Shown piece by piece: positions 1 through 7,395 of a DNA stretch of 10,047 nt (position 1 is its first letter; each line of letters opens with the position of its first letter). Both the position numbers and the translations under genes were made by a program. Origin of the DNA: Bacillota bacterium (GTDB taxonomy: Bacteria; Bacillota; Clostridia; Peptostreptococcales; Acidaminobacteraceae). The stretch spans positions 1,799 to 11,845 of the forward strand of contig JAUMXJ010000017.1 in assembly GCA_030529205.1 (NCBI GenBank). The letters run 5' to 3'. The notes beneath the pieces were generated by a model, which saw only the letters and a list, made by a program, of their open reading frames with translations, was not told the origin of the DNA and did not search any database.

Positions 1-3000
1 CTCCGCCGAGTTCCCCGATAATATTGAGCATCGCCTGCACATGGCGCATATCTTCTTCCACGCGGCCGCTGACGATTCCCGTCAATCTGTCGAAGCGCTT
101 CGCCTGATTGAGGATGGAGCGATCCCACTTCGTTGTCTGATTTTTTCCGTGACCTTTGCTGTAGTAAAGCGCCTTGTCGGCGTTCTCGATGAGCTCCTCC
201 TCACTGGATCCGCTCTGCGGATAGGTAGAAACACCGAGACTGATGGTAAGCGGACGATCTTTTCCAAGAAGCTCGGCAGCTTCGACATTTCTTCTTATTT
301 TTTCCGCCACCAGGTACGCCGGATCCATGCCCGTCTCCGGAAGCAGGAGAATAAACTCCTCTCCCCCGTATCTTGCGACCAAATCCGTCGATCGGACAGA
401 ATTTACAAGAATATTGCCCACCGCTGCCAGCACCATGTCCCCGCGTTTGTGGCCGTAATTGTCGTTGACCCCTTTGAAGTTGTCGATATCCAAAATAATG
501 ACGGACAGCTCCTCATCGCTGACGCGCGCCTCCGACATCAACATCGAAAACTCCTGCTCGAAGTATTTTCTCAAATGCACTTTTGTAAGCTTATCCACCG
601 TGGAACTGAACTTCAGCTTGGTGCTGTCGATAAAGACCGCAATCAGGCTGGAATACGACTCGATATACTTCAAATATTTTTCATCGAAGCGATTCAGAAT
701 ATTGTCCGTTTCAAAAAACAGATGTGCGATGATTTTCTTTCTTTTTCTGATAAAATCATCCGCACGCGCTCTCCTTCTCTCACCTTGAAGCTCCGTAATC
801 GGAAGATGAATCAGGCCTTTCTGCCCTCCCTTCAGGATGTGGACCTGCGTATTGGAGTTGAGCTTCGAAGCCACCACGCTTTTTTCATTTCCCAAGCCGT
901 AGAGCAGTTTGGTGAAGTTTTTGCGTTCATCTTCCTTTCTCAAGGAAATAATGTCGCGGAAATGATTTTCGTCATCTCCGAGAACGATGATATACGCTCT
1001 CGTCGCAAATATTTCGGATGCCAGATATTCGAGTACTCGGTGAAGATTCTTCCTATCGTCCACACCGAAGGACTCAATCAGCTCGGCGCTGTCCAAAGCC
1101 ACACTCTTACCCGTAATCAGCGTGGCCACTTTGTCGCTCTCCATCATCTTCACAAAGGCGGTCATGTCAAAATAATCCTCGACCGTCATAATCTTCGGAA
1201 GATTGTAGTCCACGTTCAGACCGTGTACATCACACAGGTTTTTGATGATGGTGCTGATTTGCGTGCGCAACATCATCTTGTACGGATCATTGAGGAGATA
1301 TTGGCGGTGATACGCTGCAGGAACTCTATCCGCGAGATCTTTCACAATTTCAAACGCCAGAAGATACGATTTCAAAGACTCCACATCATTCTTCTCGTTC
1401 ATGTACAAATTGCCCTTGAGGTAATGTATTCGCCATGTCATCTCGATGGAGGTGGATGCCGACTGCTCCGCGAGTTCACTGAGTTTTTCTATCGCGTCCT
1501 CGCTCAGGTAGGCGATTACGACATTTCTTGCAATTTGCAACTCTTTGCTGTCATACATCCCCGAGGCGGATTCATCCAGCTTCAACAATCTGCTGATATA
1601 TGAAATATCGCTACTCATCACAAGATTGACGGCGATTTCAAGAAGCAGCTTTCTGTAAACATTGCCGATTCCGAGGTTAAAGCTGTCCCCGGAAAGCTCA
1701 TGCAGCGCTACCAGGATATTTTCTCCGATTTCCAACCTGCCGCGCAACAATTCGGTCATGTACTTGATGCGAATATCCAGGCATTTGATTTTGAAAATAT
1801 CCGAAGGATTATGGATTTCGTCGGTCGATATTTCATAGCGCAACTGCTTCGCCTCGACCACATGATTCATGGCGCAGAGGTATTGGAGTTTATAGATGAA
1901 CAAATCCAGCCCCACGGCGCTGTGTGCTCCATAACTCTTCAATTCGTATTCCAACTTGGAAAGCTGAATATTCGCCTGCCTGTATTCACACAATTCCAAC
2001 TTGGTCGATACATACTTGGAAAGCGCGCTGACTCCGATGCTCGTAACGCCGTAGTTGCGGGCATAGATCATCGCTTTTTCAAGTTGTTCGGCGGCGTCCG
2101 CATAATTTGAAGCAATCCAGTGAAAGACCCCCGTCGTGTAGTAATAATCGACAATGTAGCGATAGTAGTTGTAGGTATCCGCAATATTTTCAGAAATTTT
2201 AAACAGAGCGACGGATTTTTCAAGATCCCCTTCGTTGATATAAATACGCTTCGCCTCGTAATTATACAGATTGATCAGGGTCACAAAATCGCCCATTTCA
2301 CGAAAGGCGTTCTTGGCAACTTCAAAACGTTTCTCTATTTCCTCGCCTTCCTCATCTTCCATCAGTGTGCGGATATACCTGAAATAATCGACATAGGAAT
2401 CCTGTTGATGTCTTTGCGCAAACTCCTCCGCCTGCTTGACCGTATCGACAATCTTACCTCGATTCCATGTCATAAAGTAGTAGTCGAGCTTGATCATGTA
2501 GCATCGCAACAATTCCTCGTGAAGTTCGTTCTTTTCGGCGAGTTCCATGCTCTGTGTAAGGTGCTCCCGCGCCTCCGGAGTCTTCCCCTGATCGAGATAC
2601 GCCTTGGCGAGCATTCTTCTCGCCTTGATCTCATGTTCCGTTCGGACATACTGCCTGCCCTCGAGAACTCTTAACATATACTCGATGCTGCCGAGATTAT
2701 ACAGATTCTCCGAAAGTCGAATCACAATGGAATCCGCTTTTTCAATATGCCCCAACTTCCGATACATCTGCTCGCTGATTTCCAGCATATCGATGACCTT
2801 GGAAAGATTGTTCGTCTTGACATTGATTTCCGCAATAATCAATGCGTACTCCGCAACACTCTCATACATCATCGCGTTGTTGAAATAATCCACAATGTTT
2901 TCATCGAGATAACCCGTCTGACGGTATTCCTCCATCGCGACATTCGCCGCAAGCGCGGAAAATACTCGAACTTCAGGCTGAGAAAGAGACTGAAAGAGCA

Positions 3001-4903
3001 AATTTTTGATATCTCTGTCCTGTATGGTGTAGACATAGTGCATATCCGAAATATTCTCGGTCACGAGATTCTTATCCAACAGATGCGTCAGGACCAATTC
3101 CCCTTCAAACTCACTGAGTCCGAACATCTTGATTGTACCTTCCCTGCCGAAGCCCTTGTTGATGACGGCCAGGCGTTTCAAGTTCTCCTTATCCCGCTCC
3201 GAAATACCCTCCAGCAGATCATCTCTGACTTTGATGTATTCCGAATAGTTGCTGATGCTGTAATCGCTGTCATTGTCGGAAAAAACCCAAGTAAAAGTGT
3301 CCTTACAGAAGCGAATAACCCCGGAGTAGTAATAGGCAACCAACAAACTTCTGATTTGAGAAGCCTTTCCGCGCGTCTCCAACAAAACCGCATGCACCAG
3401 GTCAAAGGGAATATAGTTGACTCCGAGCAAGTTTTTCACCATTTCTCCGATTTGTTCCACGTCAAAATACGTCAGCTTGATGTCCAGCGTCGTGCCGTTG
3501 TAGCTCCTTCTCTCCCCGTGCGGAAGAGCGAGAACCGCCAAAATCCCCACATTGGTCTGGCCGGACAGAAGCTGATTGAAAAAAATCTTGTCGTACTCCT
3601 GCATATGTTCGGCACCGTCGACCAAAATAATCAGATACCTGCTTCCGCAATACTCGTGTACAAACTTTACGGCGCGGTTGATGATCCGCAGATAGTCGTC
3701 ATTGAGATTGATTTCCTCCACGCTCAGCGCAAAGGACTTGAAAAAATCAGGCAGGAGAAGCCCCAGCTCCATTCCGTACTTGGAAATCAGATTGGATATG
3801 CTGAAATCATGATGAAGGATATAACTGACGACTTCTTTGACACAGTAGTACGGCTCCGCATTTCTCGGCACATTGATATTGACGTAATTGTACTGTCTGA
3901 ATCCGCAGAGTCGCGCGATTTCCCTCATGGTTCTCGTCTTTCCGGAGCCGTTCTCGCCCTCAAGCTGGATGCGCTTATAACTCGTATTTTTTTGAGTCTT
4001 TTTGTCGATGATGTCCATTATATTCGCCACTTCGACTTCTCTGCCCACCAATCTGGTGCGGTCCTGAATACGGTCGTAGTAGCGATAATCGTCTTTCGGC
4101 ACCTCGATCCAAATCAGGCGCGAAAGCTCGTCGATCAGCTCGTTGATATTCTGATACCTGTCTTCCGAAATCTGGCTGGCACAGCGTGCTATAAAGAGAT
4201 TGAGCGGATTCGTGGACGTAATGTTGTTGAGCGCCTTTGTACGATAGTCTTTCTTATAGTACAGATAGTAGAAAATGATTCCGAACGAATAGATATCCGC
4301 GGTATAATCGATGTTCTCGCCCCAATTCAGCTCGGGTGCCATAAAATCTCCCGAAAACTCGTAGGAAGCGGTATTCTGGTAATCGATGATGCTGATATTC
4401 GCAAGATTGGAAAGCTTAACCACGACATCATTGTCCGGTTTGAGATAAATTTTAATATTCTCAAAGTTCAGATACTTATACACCACTCCTCTGAAATGCA
4501 GGAAACGAATCACCTTGCACAACTGTGCGATCACTTCGCTGATTTGCGATTTTTCGAGGTCGAGATAGCTGATCTGTTTTTCACTCACATACTCATAGGT
4601 ATAGAAGTACTGATTGGAACTCACCTTGATATCATTGGAAGAGCGAATCGGAGAAAACTCGTAGAGGTTTACAATATTCGGATGCTTATGATTTTTGAGA
4701 TCGACGAATGAGTTTTCAAAAAACCTCAGAAAAGAGAGGTTCATTGCATCGGCGTCAAAAATTTTCATGACCTTCCGCATCCCCCAATTATGATGATCCT
4801 TAACGATGTATTCGATGGAATTAAATTCATCCGATATTACACTTACGATTTCATATCGATCATTTATGATTTTCAAGATTGCCCCCGGATAGATAGATAC
4901 CAT
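1..4903 (-). CDS. Giant pseudokinase-STAND ATPase-TPR-GAF-GGDEF signalling protein (3' end beyond window)
   Basis: Predicted cytoplasmic signalling protein whose output is cyclic di-GMP synthesis from two GTP. The frame is open from ATG 4903 to the left edge, at least 1634 residues; I checked frame agreement at several points. Residues 10-270 have a protein-kinase fold: K47 fits the VAIK lysine, APE is at 189-191 and DIYSFG at 203-208. The HRD aspartate is replaced (Y142-K143-Y144), DFG is N166-L167-A168, and the glycine-rich loop is absent. The ATPase has Walker A GENGSGKT at 316-323 and a Walker B-like strand ending in D429. TPR-like helices fill roughly 650-1200, followed by a GAF-like region at about 1235-1430. 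The GGDEF domain starts near D1437, with metal-site D1472, inhibitory-site RSTD 1504-1507 and GGEEF 1513-1517. About 50 residues follow before the cut. The start has SD AGAGG at 4911-4915, seven bases away. No transmembrane segment was seen. The trigger is unknown. The architecture is confident; the ligand and the C-terminal end are not. Confidence 0.9.
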   Translation of the reverse strand, partial: MVSIYPGAILKIINDRYEIVSVISDEFNSIEYIVKDHHNWGMRKVMKIFDADAMNLSFLRFFENSFVDLKNHKHPNIVNLYEFSPIRSSNDIKVSSNQYFYTYEYVSEKQISYLDLEKSQISEVIAQLCKVIRFLHFRGVVYKYLNFENIKIYLKPDNDVVVKLSNLANISIIDYQNTASYEFSGDFMAPELNWGENIDYTADIYSFGIIFYYLYYKKDYRTKALNNITSTNPLNLFIARCASQISEDRYQNINELIDELSRLIWIEVPKDDYRYYDRIQDRTRLVGREVEVANIMDIIDKKTQKNTSYKRIQLEGENGSGKTRTMREIARLCGFRQYNYVNINVPRNAEPYYCVKEVVSYILHHDFSISNLISKYGMELGLLLPDFFKSFALSVEEINLNDDYLRIINRAVKFVHEYCGSRYLIILVDGAEHMQEYDKIFFNQLLSGQTNVGILAVLALPHGERRSYNGTTLDIKLTYFDVEQIGEMVKNLLGVNYIPFDLVHAVLLETRGKASQIRSLLVAYYYSGVIRFCKDTFTWVFSDNDSDYSISNYSEYIKVRDDLLEGISERDKENLKRLAVINKGFGREGTIKMFGLSEFEGELVLTHLLDKNLVTENISDMHYVYTIQDRDIKNLLFQSLSQPEVRVFSALAANVAMEEYRQTGYLDENIVDYFNNAMMYESVAEYALIIAEINVKTNNLSKVIDMLEISEQMYRKLGHIEKADSIVIRLSENLYNLGSIEYMLRVLEGRQYVRTEHEIKARRMLAKAYLDQGKTPEAREHLTQSMELAEKNELHEELLRCYMIKLDYYFMTWNRGKIVDTVKQAEEFAQRHQQDSYVDYFRYIRTLMEDEEGEEIEKRFEVAKNAFREMGDFVTLINLYNYEAKRIYINEGDLEKSVALFKISENIADTYNYYRYIVDYYYTTGVFHWIASNYADAAEQLEKAMIYARNYGVTSIGVSALSKYVSTKLELCEYRQANIQLSKLEYELKSYGAHSAVGLDLFIYKLQYLCAMNHVVEAKQLRYEISTDEIHNPSDIFKIKCLDIRIKYMTELLRGRLEIGENILVALHELSGDSFNLGIGNVYRKLLLEIAVNLVMSSDISYISRLLKLDESASGMYDSKELQIARNVVIAYLSEDAIEKLSELAEQSASTSIEMTWRIHYLKGNLYMNEKNDVESLKSYLLAFEIVKDLADRVPAAYHRQYLLNDPYKMMLRTQISTIIKNLCDVHGLNVDYNLPKIMTVEDYFDMTAFVKMMESDKVATLITGKSVALDSAELIESFGVDDRKNLHRVLEYLASEIFATRAYIIVLGDDENHFRDIISLRKEDERKNFTKLLYGLGNEKSVVASKLNSNTQVHILKGGQKGLIHLPITELQGERRRARADDFIRKRKKIIAHLFFETDNILNRFDEKYLKYIESYSSLIAVFIDSTKLKFSSTVDKLTKVHLRKYFEQEFSMLMSEARVSDEELSVIILDIDNFKGVNDNYGHKRGDMVLAAVGNILVNSVRSTDLVARYGGEEFILLLPETGMDPAYLVAEKIRRNVEAAELLGKDRPLTISLGVSTYPQSGSSEEELIENADKALYYSKGHGKNQTTKWDRSILNQAKRFDRLTGIVSGRVEEDMRHVQAMLNIIGELGG

Positions 4904-4956
4904 TATTCTACCTCTAAATACAGCATTTTTCAAGACAAAATCAAGCTTCCGAAACA

Positions 4957-4986
4957 ATAATAAAAACCATCTTTGACCTTTTTGAA
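4957..4986 (-). promoter_or_regulatory. Weak candidate promoter for the giant GGDEF gene
   Basis: On the minus strand, TTCAAA (4986-4981) and TATTAT (4962-4957) are separated by 18 bp. Transcription would start near 4950 and leave a leader of about 45 bases containing the SD at 4911-4915. The -35 is a poor match and AT-rich intergenic DNA gives such hits by chance. If real, its -35 lies inside the spacer of the divergent peptidase promoter, so the two promoters would compete for polymerase. Confidence 0.3.
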
Positions 4987-5001
4987 AGCTGCTGTTATAA
5001 T
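4973..5001 (+). promoter_or_regulatory. Strong sigma-A-type promoter for the M23 peptidase-bactofilin pair
   Basis: TTGACC at 4973-4978 and a perfect TATAAT at 4996-5001 are separated by exactly 17 bp. The bases TGT just before the -10 also make it an extended -10 element. The start point should fall near 5007-5009, only a few bases before the ATG at 5011. That leaves no room for a Shine-Dalgarno site, and none is visible. This is the best housekeeping promoter in the window and is expected to be active during growth. Confidence 0.85.
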
Positions 5002-5010
5002 ACAAAAGCT

Positions 5011-6033
5011 ATGAATACGAAAATGAAAATCATGAAGATAAAAGAGTTTTTCAAAAAGCACCGCTTCACGCTGATGATTATTCATAATTCAGGGAAGACA
5101 GCGAAACAGTTGCGCCTTAATTTTGTCGTTCTCTACATTCTGCTCGGTGCCGTGCTCTTTACCAATATATTTTTAATCGGCTCCCTGGTGATCAACACCA
5201 ATCGTGCCAATGAGCTGGATACAAGCAACACGCTTTTGGCGACGGAACTCCAGAGAGAAAAAGACAGAAACAATCATCTTCAAAACATAGTCGCATCATC
5301 CAATGAGCAGATTTTGACGCTGAAAGGTTCGCTTGCGGACAATGCCGAGTTGACGGAGGAGAGACTGAAAATGCTCAACCGAACGCAGGATGAGCTGGAC
5401 GAACTCGTCTCCATCTTCAATGAGAGAACCAACTCCAATCTGGATTCCGCATCCAAAATTGCATCGCGCAGCCGAGACTTGAGCGAAACCGGATCGGAGG
5501 ATGCGGTCATCAGAATTGCCAAATCACTCGCAAAAGAGGATGAAATCACCTCCTTGTTGGCGGAGAAACACGATGCGTATACGGAGCTCAGAGAGAATCT
5601 CGACAGCCAGCTCAATTATCTCGACTCCAGACCCGACTTTTTCCCTACTTACGGAAGCATTTCCTCCGGGTTCGGATATAGAAGCGACCCGGCGTCGGGC
5701 GCATGGGTGATGCACAACGGAGTCGATATCATCAACAGCCCGGGAACAGAAATCTACGCCGCCGCTTCGGGGTATGTGCTCTACGCCGGATTTCAACCCA
5801 GCTACGGCTATGTGATAACCATCGATCACGGATACGGATACAAGACAGTCTACGCACACCTCTCCGAAATCCTCGTTGAAGAGGGAACTTATACGAAAAA
5901 AGGAGAATTGGTGGGCTTGATGGGAAGCACCGGATACTCGACCGGCACCCATCTGCATTTCGAGATCAGATACGACGATGTCCCGTTCGACCCGCTGACC
6001 ATGGTCAATCCGGATGATCAATTCAGACAGTAG
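5011..6033 (+). CDS. Membrane-anchored coiled-coil M23 peptidoglycan endopeptidase
   Basis: Predicted zinc endopeptidase (LytM/M23) cutting peptide cross-links in peptidoglycan outside the membrane; 340 residues. A basic N-terminus (residues 1-36) is followed by one hydrophobic segment at about 37-61, giving a type II anchor with no obvious signal-peptidase site. Residues 66-135 and about 165-205 are charged, heptad-like coiled coil. The M23 domain spans about 210-335 with H235-N-G-V-D239, catalytic H283 and H314-L-H316; zinc ligands should be H235, D239 and H316. All key residues are present, so it should be active rather than an EnvC/NlpD-like degenerate activator. The bactofilin gene starts 23 bases after the stop and is probably co-transcribed. 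ATG 5011 has no Shine-Dalgarno site and sits about ten bases from the -10, so translation is probably leaderless. ATGs at 5023 and 5032 are in-frame alternatives, also without SD. The exact substrate bond is unknown. Confidence 0.93.
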   Translation: MNTKMKIMKIKEFFKKHRFTLMIIHNSGKTAKQLRLNFVVLYILLGAVLFTNIFLIGSLVINTNRANELDTSNTLLATELQREKDRNNHLQNIVASSNEQILTLKGSLADNAELTEERLKMLNRTQDELDELVSIFNERTNSNLDSASKIASRSRDLSETGSEDAVIRIAKSLAKEDEITSLLAEKHDAYTELRENLDSQLNYLDSRPDFFPTYGSISSGFGYRSDPASGAWVMHNGVDIINSPGTEIYAAASGYVLYAGFQPSYGYVITIDHGYGYKTVYAHLSEILVEEGTYTKKGELVGLMGSTGYSTGTHLHFEIRYDDVPFDPLTMVNPDDQFRQ

Positions 6034-6044
6034 TCAGACAGTAG
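6023..6044 (+). repeat. 11-bp perfect tandem duplication over the M23 stop codon
   Basis: The unit TCAGACAGTAG occurs at 6023-6033 and again immediately at 6034-6044. The first copy ends with the peptidase stop codon. The last two bases of the second copy (AG, 6043-6044) form the start of the bactofilin Shine-Dalgarno AGGAGG (6043-6048). Replication slippage is the simplest origin. Confidence 0.9.
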
Positions 6045-6056
6045 GAGGAAAATAAT

Positions 6057-6467
6057 ATGTTTTTAAACAAAAAACCTGCAGATTTTGATGTGGTAATCGG
6101 TGCAAAAGCGGTTATCAACGGCGATATCGATACGGAAGGGTCCATCTGCATTGACGGAAAGGTAAACGGAAATATCAAGACAAACGGCGACGTCATTATC
6201 TCGGAGAACGCAAGTCTGACAGGAAATATCAAAGCATATTCCGTCGACATTTACGGATCGTGTATCGGAGATATTGAGACCGTCGGCGACATCAACGTAA
6301 ATGCAAGTGCAACTCTCAAAGGAGATGCCAAATGCGGTTCAATCAAGACAGCTCCGGGATGTGAGTTCTCCGGAAACCTGACCGTAGTTCCGACTCAGGA
6401 TAAAGGGAATCGGGTTGAGCACAGAAATGAAAACAAAAAATCTCCGGACAAAAACGGAAAGCAATAG
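6057..6467 (+). CDS. Bactofilin (polymer-forming cytoskeletal protein)
   Basis: Bactofilins (PF04519, formerly DUF583) assemble without nucleotide into beta-helical filaments, often membrane-associated, that scaffold wall enzymes. This 136-residue protein is a typical small member. Residues about 10-112 show the family's short repeating beta strands with regularly spaced Gly-Asp/Asn turns, for example GDIDTEGSICIDGKVNGNIK near 22-41. A charged, Asn/Lys-rich, probably disordered tail follows from about 113. There is no transmembrane segment. The start is well set: AGGAGG at 6043-6048, eight bases before ATG 6057. It follows the M23 peptidase by 23 bp and precedes a terminator. Peptidase-bactofilin pairs are known elsewhere, such as Csd1-CcmA in Helicobacter, where the filament helps place the hydrolase. 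By analogy this one may position the upstream peptidase, but that is inference. Confidence 0.95.
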   Translation: MFLNKKPADFDVVIGAKAVINGDIDTEGSICIDGKVNGNIKTNGDVIISENASLTGNIKAYSVDIYGSCIGDIETVGDINVNASATLKGDAKCGSIKTAPGCEFSGNLTVVPTQDKGNRVEHRNENKKSPDKNGKQ

Positions 6468-6497
6468 ACAGACGGCTGTGCCGTTCATGATGTTCTC

Positions 6498-6524
6498 GAA
6501 GTCTTTTACAAGGCTTCTTTTTTT
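6498..6524 (+). terminator. Rho-independent terminator after bactofilin
   Basis: The arms GAAGTCTT (6498-6505) and AAGGCTTC (6510-6517) form an 8-bp stem with one G-U pair and a TTAC loop, followed by seven T (6518-6524). On the opposite strand the G-U becomes an A-C mismatch and no T tract follows, so it should stop only plus-strand transcripts. A second hairpin without a T tract, ACGGC-TGT-GCCGT, lies just upstream at 6472-6484. Confidence 0.85.
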
Positions 6525-6532
6525 AGAAAAAA

Positions 6533-7387
6533 CTAAAGACAATCCAATGTCTCCCGATAAGGATGGTAGTTTTGAAGATCGCTTTTTCCAAAATCGGAAA
6601 GCCGATAATACCCTCTCTTCTCCGCTTTCTCAAACCAATGATAATAATTCGGATACAGGAAATTTTCCGGCTTGGCAATTCCTTTTTCACGAAGCGCTTT
6701 GAGACTGATTGTCTCCTCTCTCAGCAAAAGGAACGCAATACTCAACGCCTGCTCGCGGTACGATGTGAGAACCTTTCCGTTGATTCCTCCGACTGCATTT
6801 CGAATTTTTCGCTTGTGAAATTCCTCAACCAACTCCCGCTTGGCATGACTGTTGAGCAGTTTCTTGGCTTTAATCGGCGGCAGGAACTCGTACACGGCGG
6901 AGGAAGAATCAATCAGTAAAATCCCGATTCCCAGCAGGGTACAGATTTTTTTGATATCTCGTGCTCTTTGATGTCTCGGAAACGCGATATATACGATGTC
7001 CGCATCGGATAGGCGATCCGCTCCCTGTATCAGAAGTTCGAGGCTCGGCTTGAGTTTCAGCTCGACAGCGACGCTGAGACACTGTCCCCCTTCGGCATCC
7101 CGGCTGCTTATAACATCTCGGCAGCCGTAGACATCCACATCGCCGATTTCCCCCTGCACGCGAAACCCTTCTCTCTCCAGCCACATTTTCACCGGTTCAA
7201 AGAGCGCTTCTTCTTTTTCGAAACCTTCACTCGCAGGCACGGAACGCTTCAGCCCGCTGCGGAGTAAAGGAGCTTTCGCCTTTGCATTCACTTGTGCTTT
7301 CACCTTTGTCTTCTTCGTCGTCTTTTTTGCCATATCTCTCACCATTTCTCCCGGCAGGTCAAACCTCCATGTCCACCGACGCTTCAT
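6533..7387 (-). CDS. DUF2161-like protein with PD-(D/E)XK nuclease-type core
   Basis: I place this with DUF2161, which is described as a putative PD-(D/E)XK phosphodiesterase; its biological role is unknown to me. The 284-residue frame starts with a basic Lys/Ala-rich tail (about 20-50). The core follows: FEPVKMWLEREGFRV at 63-77, then E80, D83 and D85, then V108-E109-L110-K111 and Q121 in LLIQGADRL. This matches an acidic residue, ExK and a downstream Gln of the nuclease fold. Residues about 200-268 look like a winged-helix-type end, with YHWFEKAEKRGYYRL at 249-263. No signal peptide or membrane segment is visible. The ATG at 7387 lacks a clear SD and lies nine bases from the preceding terminator's T tract. 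ATG 7333 (residue 19, with GGTGA five bases upstream) is the better start and would give 266 residues. It converges on the bactofilin gene, with 65 bp between. Nucleic-acid cleavage is inferred from motifs only. Confidence 0.82.
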   Translation of the reverse strand: MKRRWTWRFDLPGEMVRDMAKKTTKKTKVKAQVNAKAKAPLLRSGLKRSVPASEGFEKEEALFEPVKMWLEREGFRVQGEIGDVDVYGCRDVISSRDAEGGQCLSVAVELKLKPSLELLIQGADRLSDADIVYIAFPRHQRARDIKKICTLLGIGILLIDSSSAVYEFLPPIKAKKLLNSHAKRELVEEFHKRKIRNAVGGINGKVLTSYREQALSIAFLLLREETISLKALREKGIAKPENFLYPNYYHWFEKAEKRGYYRLSDFGKSDLQNYHPYRETLDCL

Positions 7388-7394
7388 TTTACCA
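7386..7394 (-). promoter_or_regulatory. Possible extended -10 for the DUF2161-like gene
   Basis: The minus strand reads TGGTAAAAT across 7394-7386, an extended -10-like element directly downstream of the leucyl aminopeptidase terminator. No -35 is recognisable at 16-18 bp. It overlaps the first possible ATG (7387), so if used, translation must begin further in, most likely at ATG 7333. A short AT-rich match like this could arise by chance. Confidence 0.25.
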
Positions 7395-7395
7395 C

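Noticed and set aside
41..1603. Long plus-strand open frame of 520 codons, and similar ones at 1700-2110, 2120-2674 and 2747-4711
   Set aside because: They are antisense to the giant minus-strand gene, whose translation shows kinase, P-loop, TPR and GGEEF motifs without a break. The plus-strand translations show no recognisable domain, and none has a convincing SD.
4905..4933. Minus-strand TTGAAA (4933-4928) and TAGAAT (4910-4905) with 17-bp spacing
   Set aside because: Good hexamers, but the -10 sits between the SD and ATG 4903, so transcription would start inside the gene and lose the kinase N-lobe. It is most likely chance in AT-rich DNA.
4985..5010. Direct repeat AAAGCT at 4985-4990 and 5005-5010, 20 bp apart around the -10, as a possible operator
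   Set aside because: Six bases is too short to stand out in AT-rich DNA, and no longer symmetry surrounds it.
6415..6702. Plus-strand open frame across the bactofilin end and the terminator
   Set aside because: It overlaps the bactofilin tail, passes through a clear terminator, runs antisense to the DUF2161-like gene and has no SD or recognisable domain.
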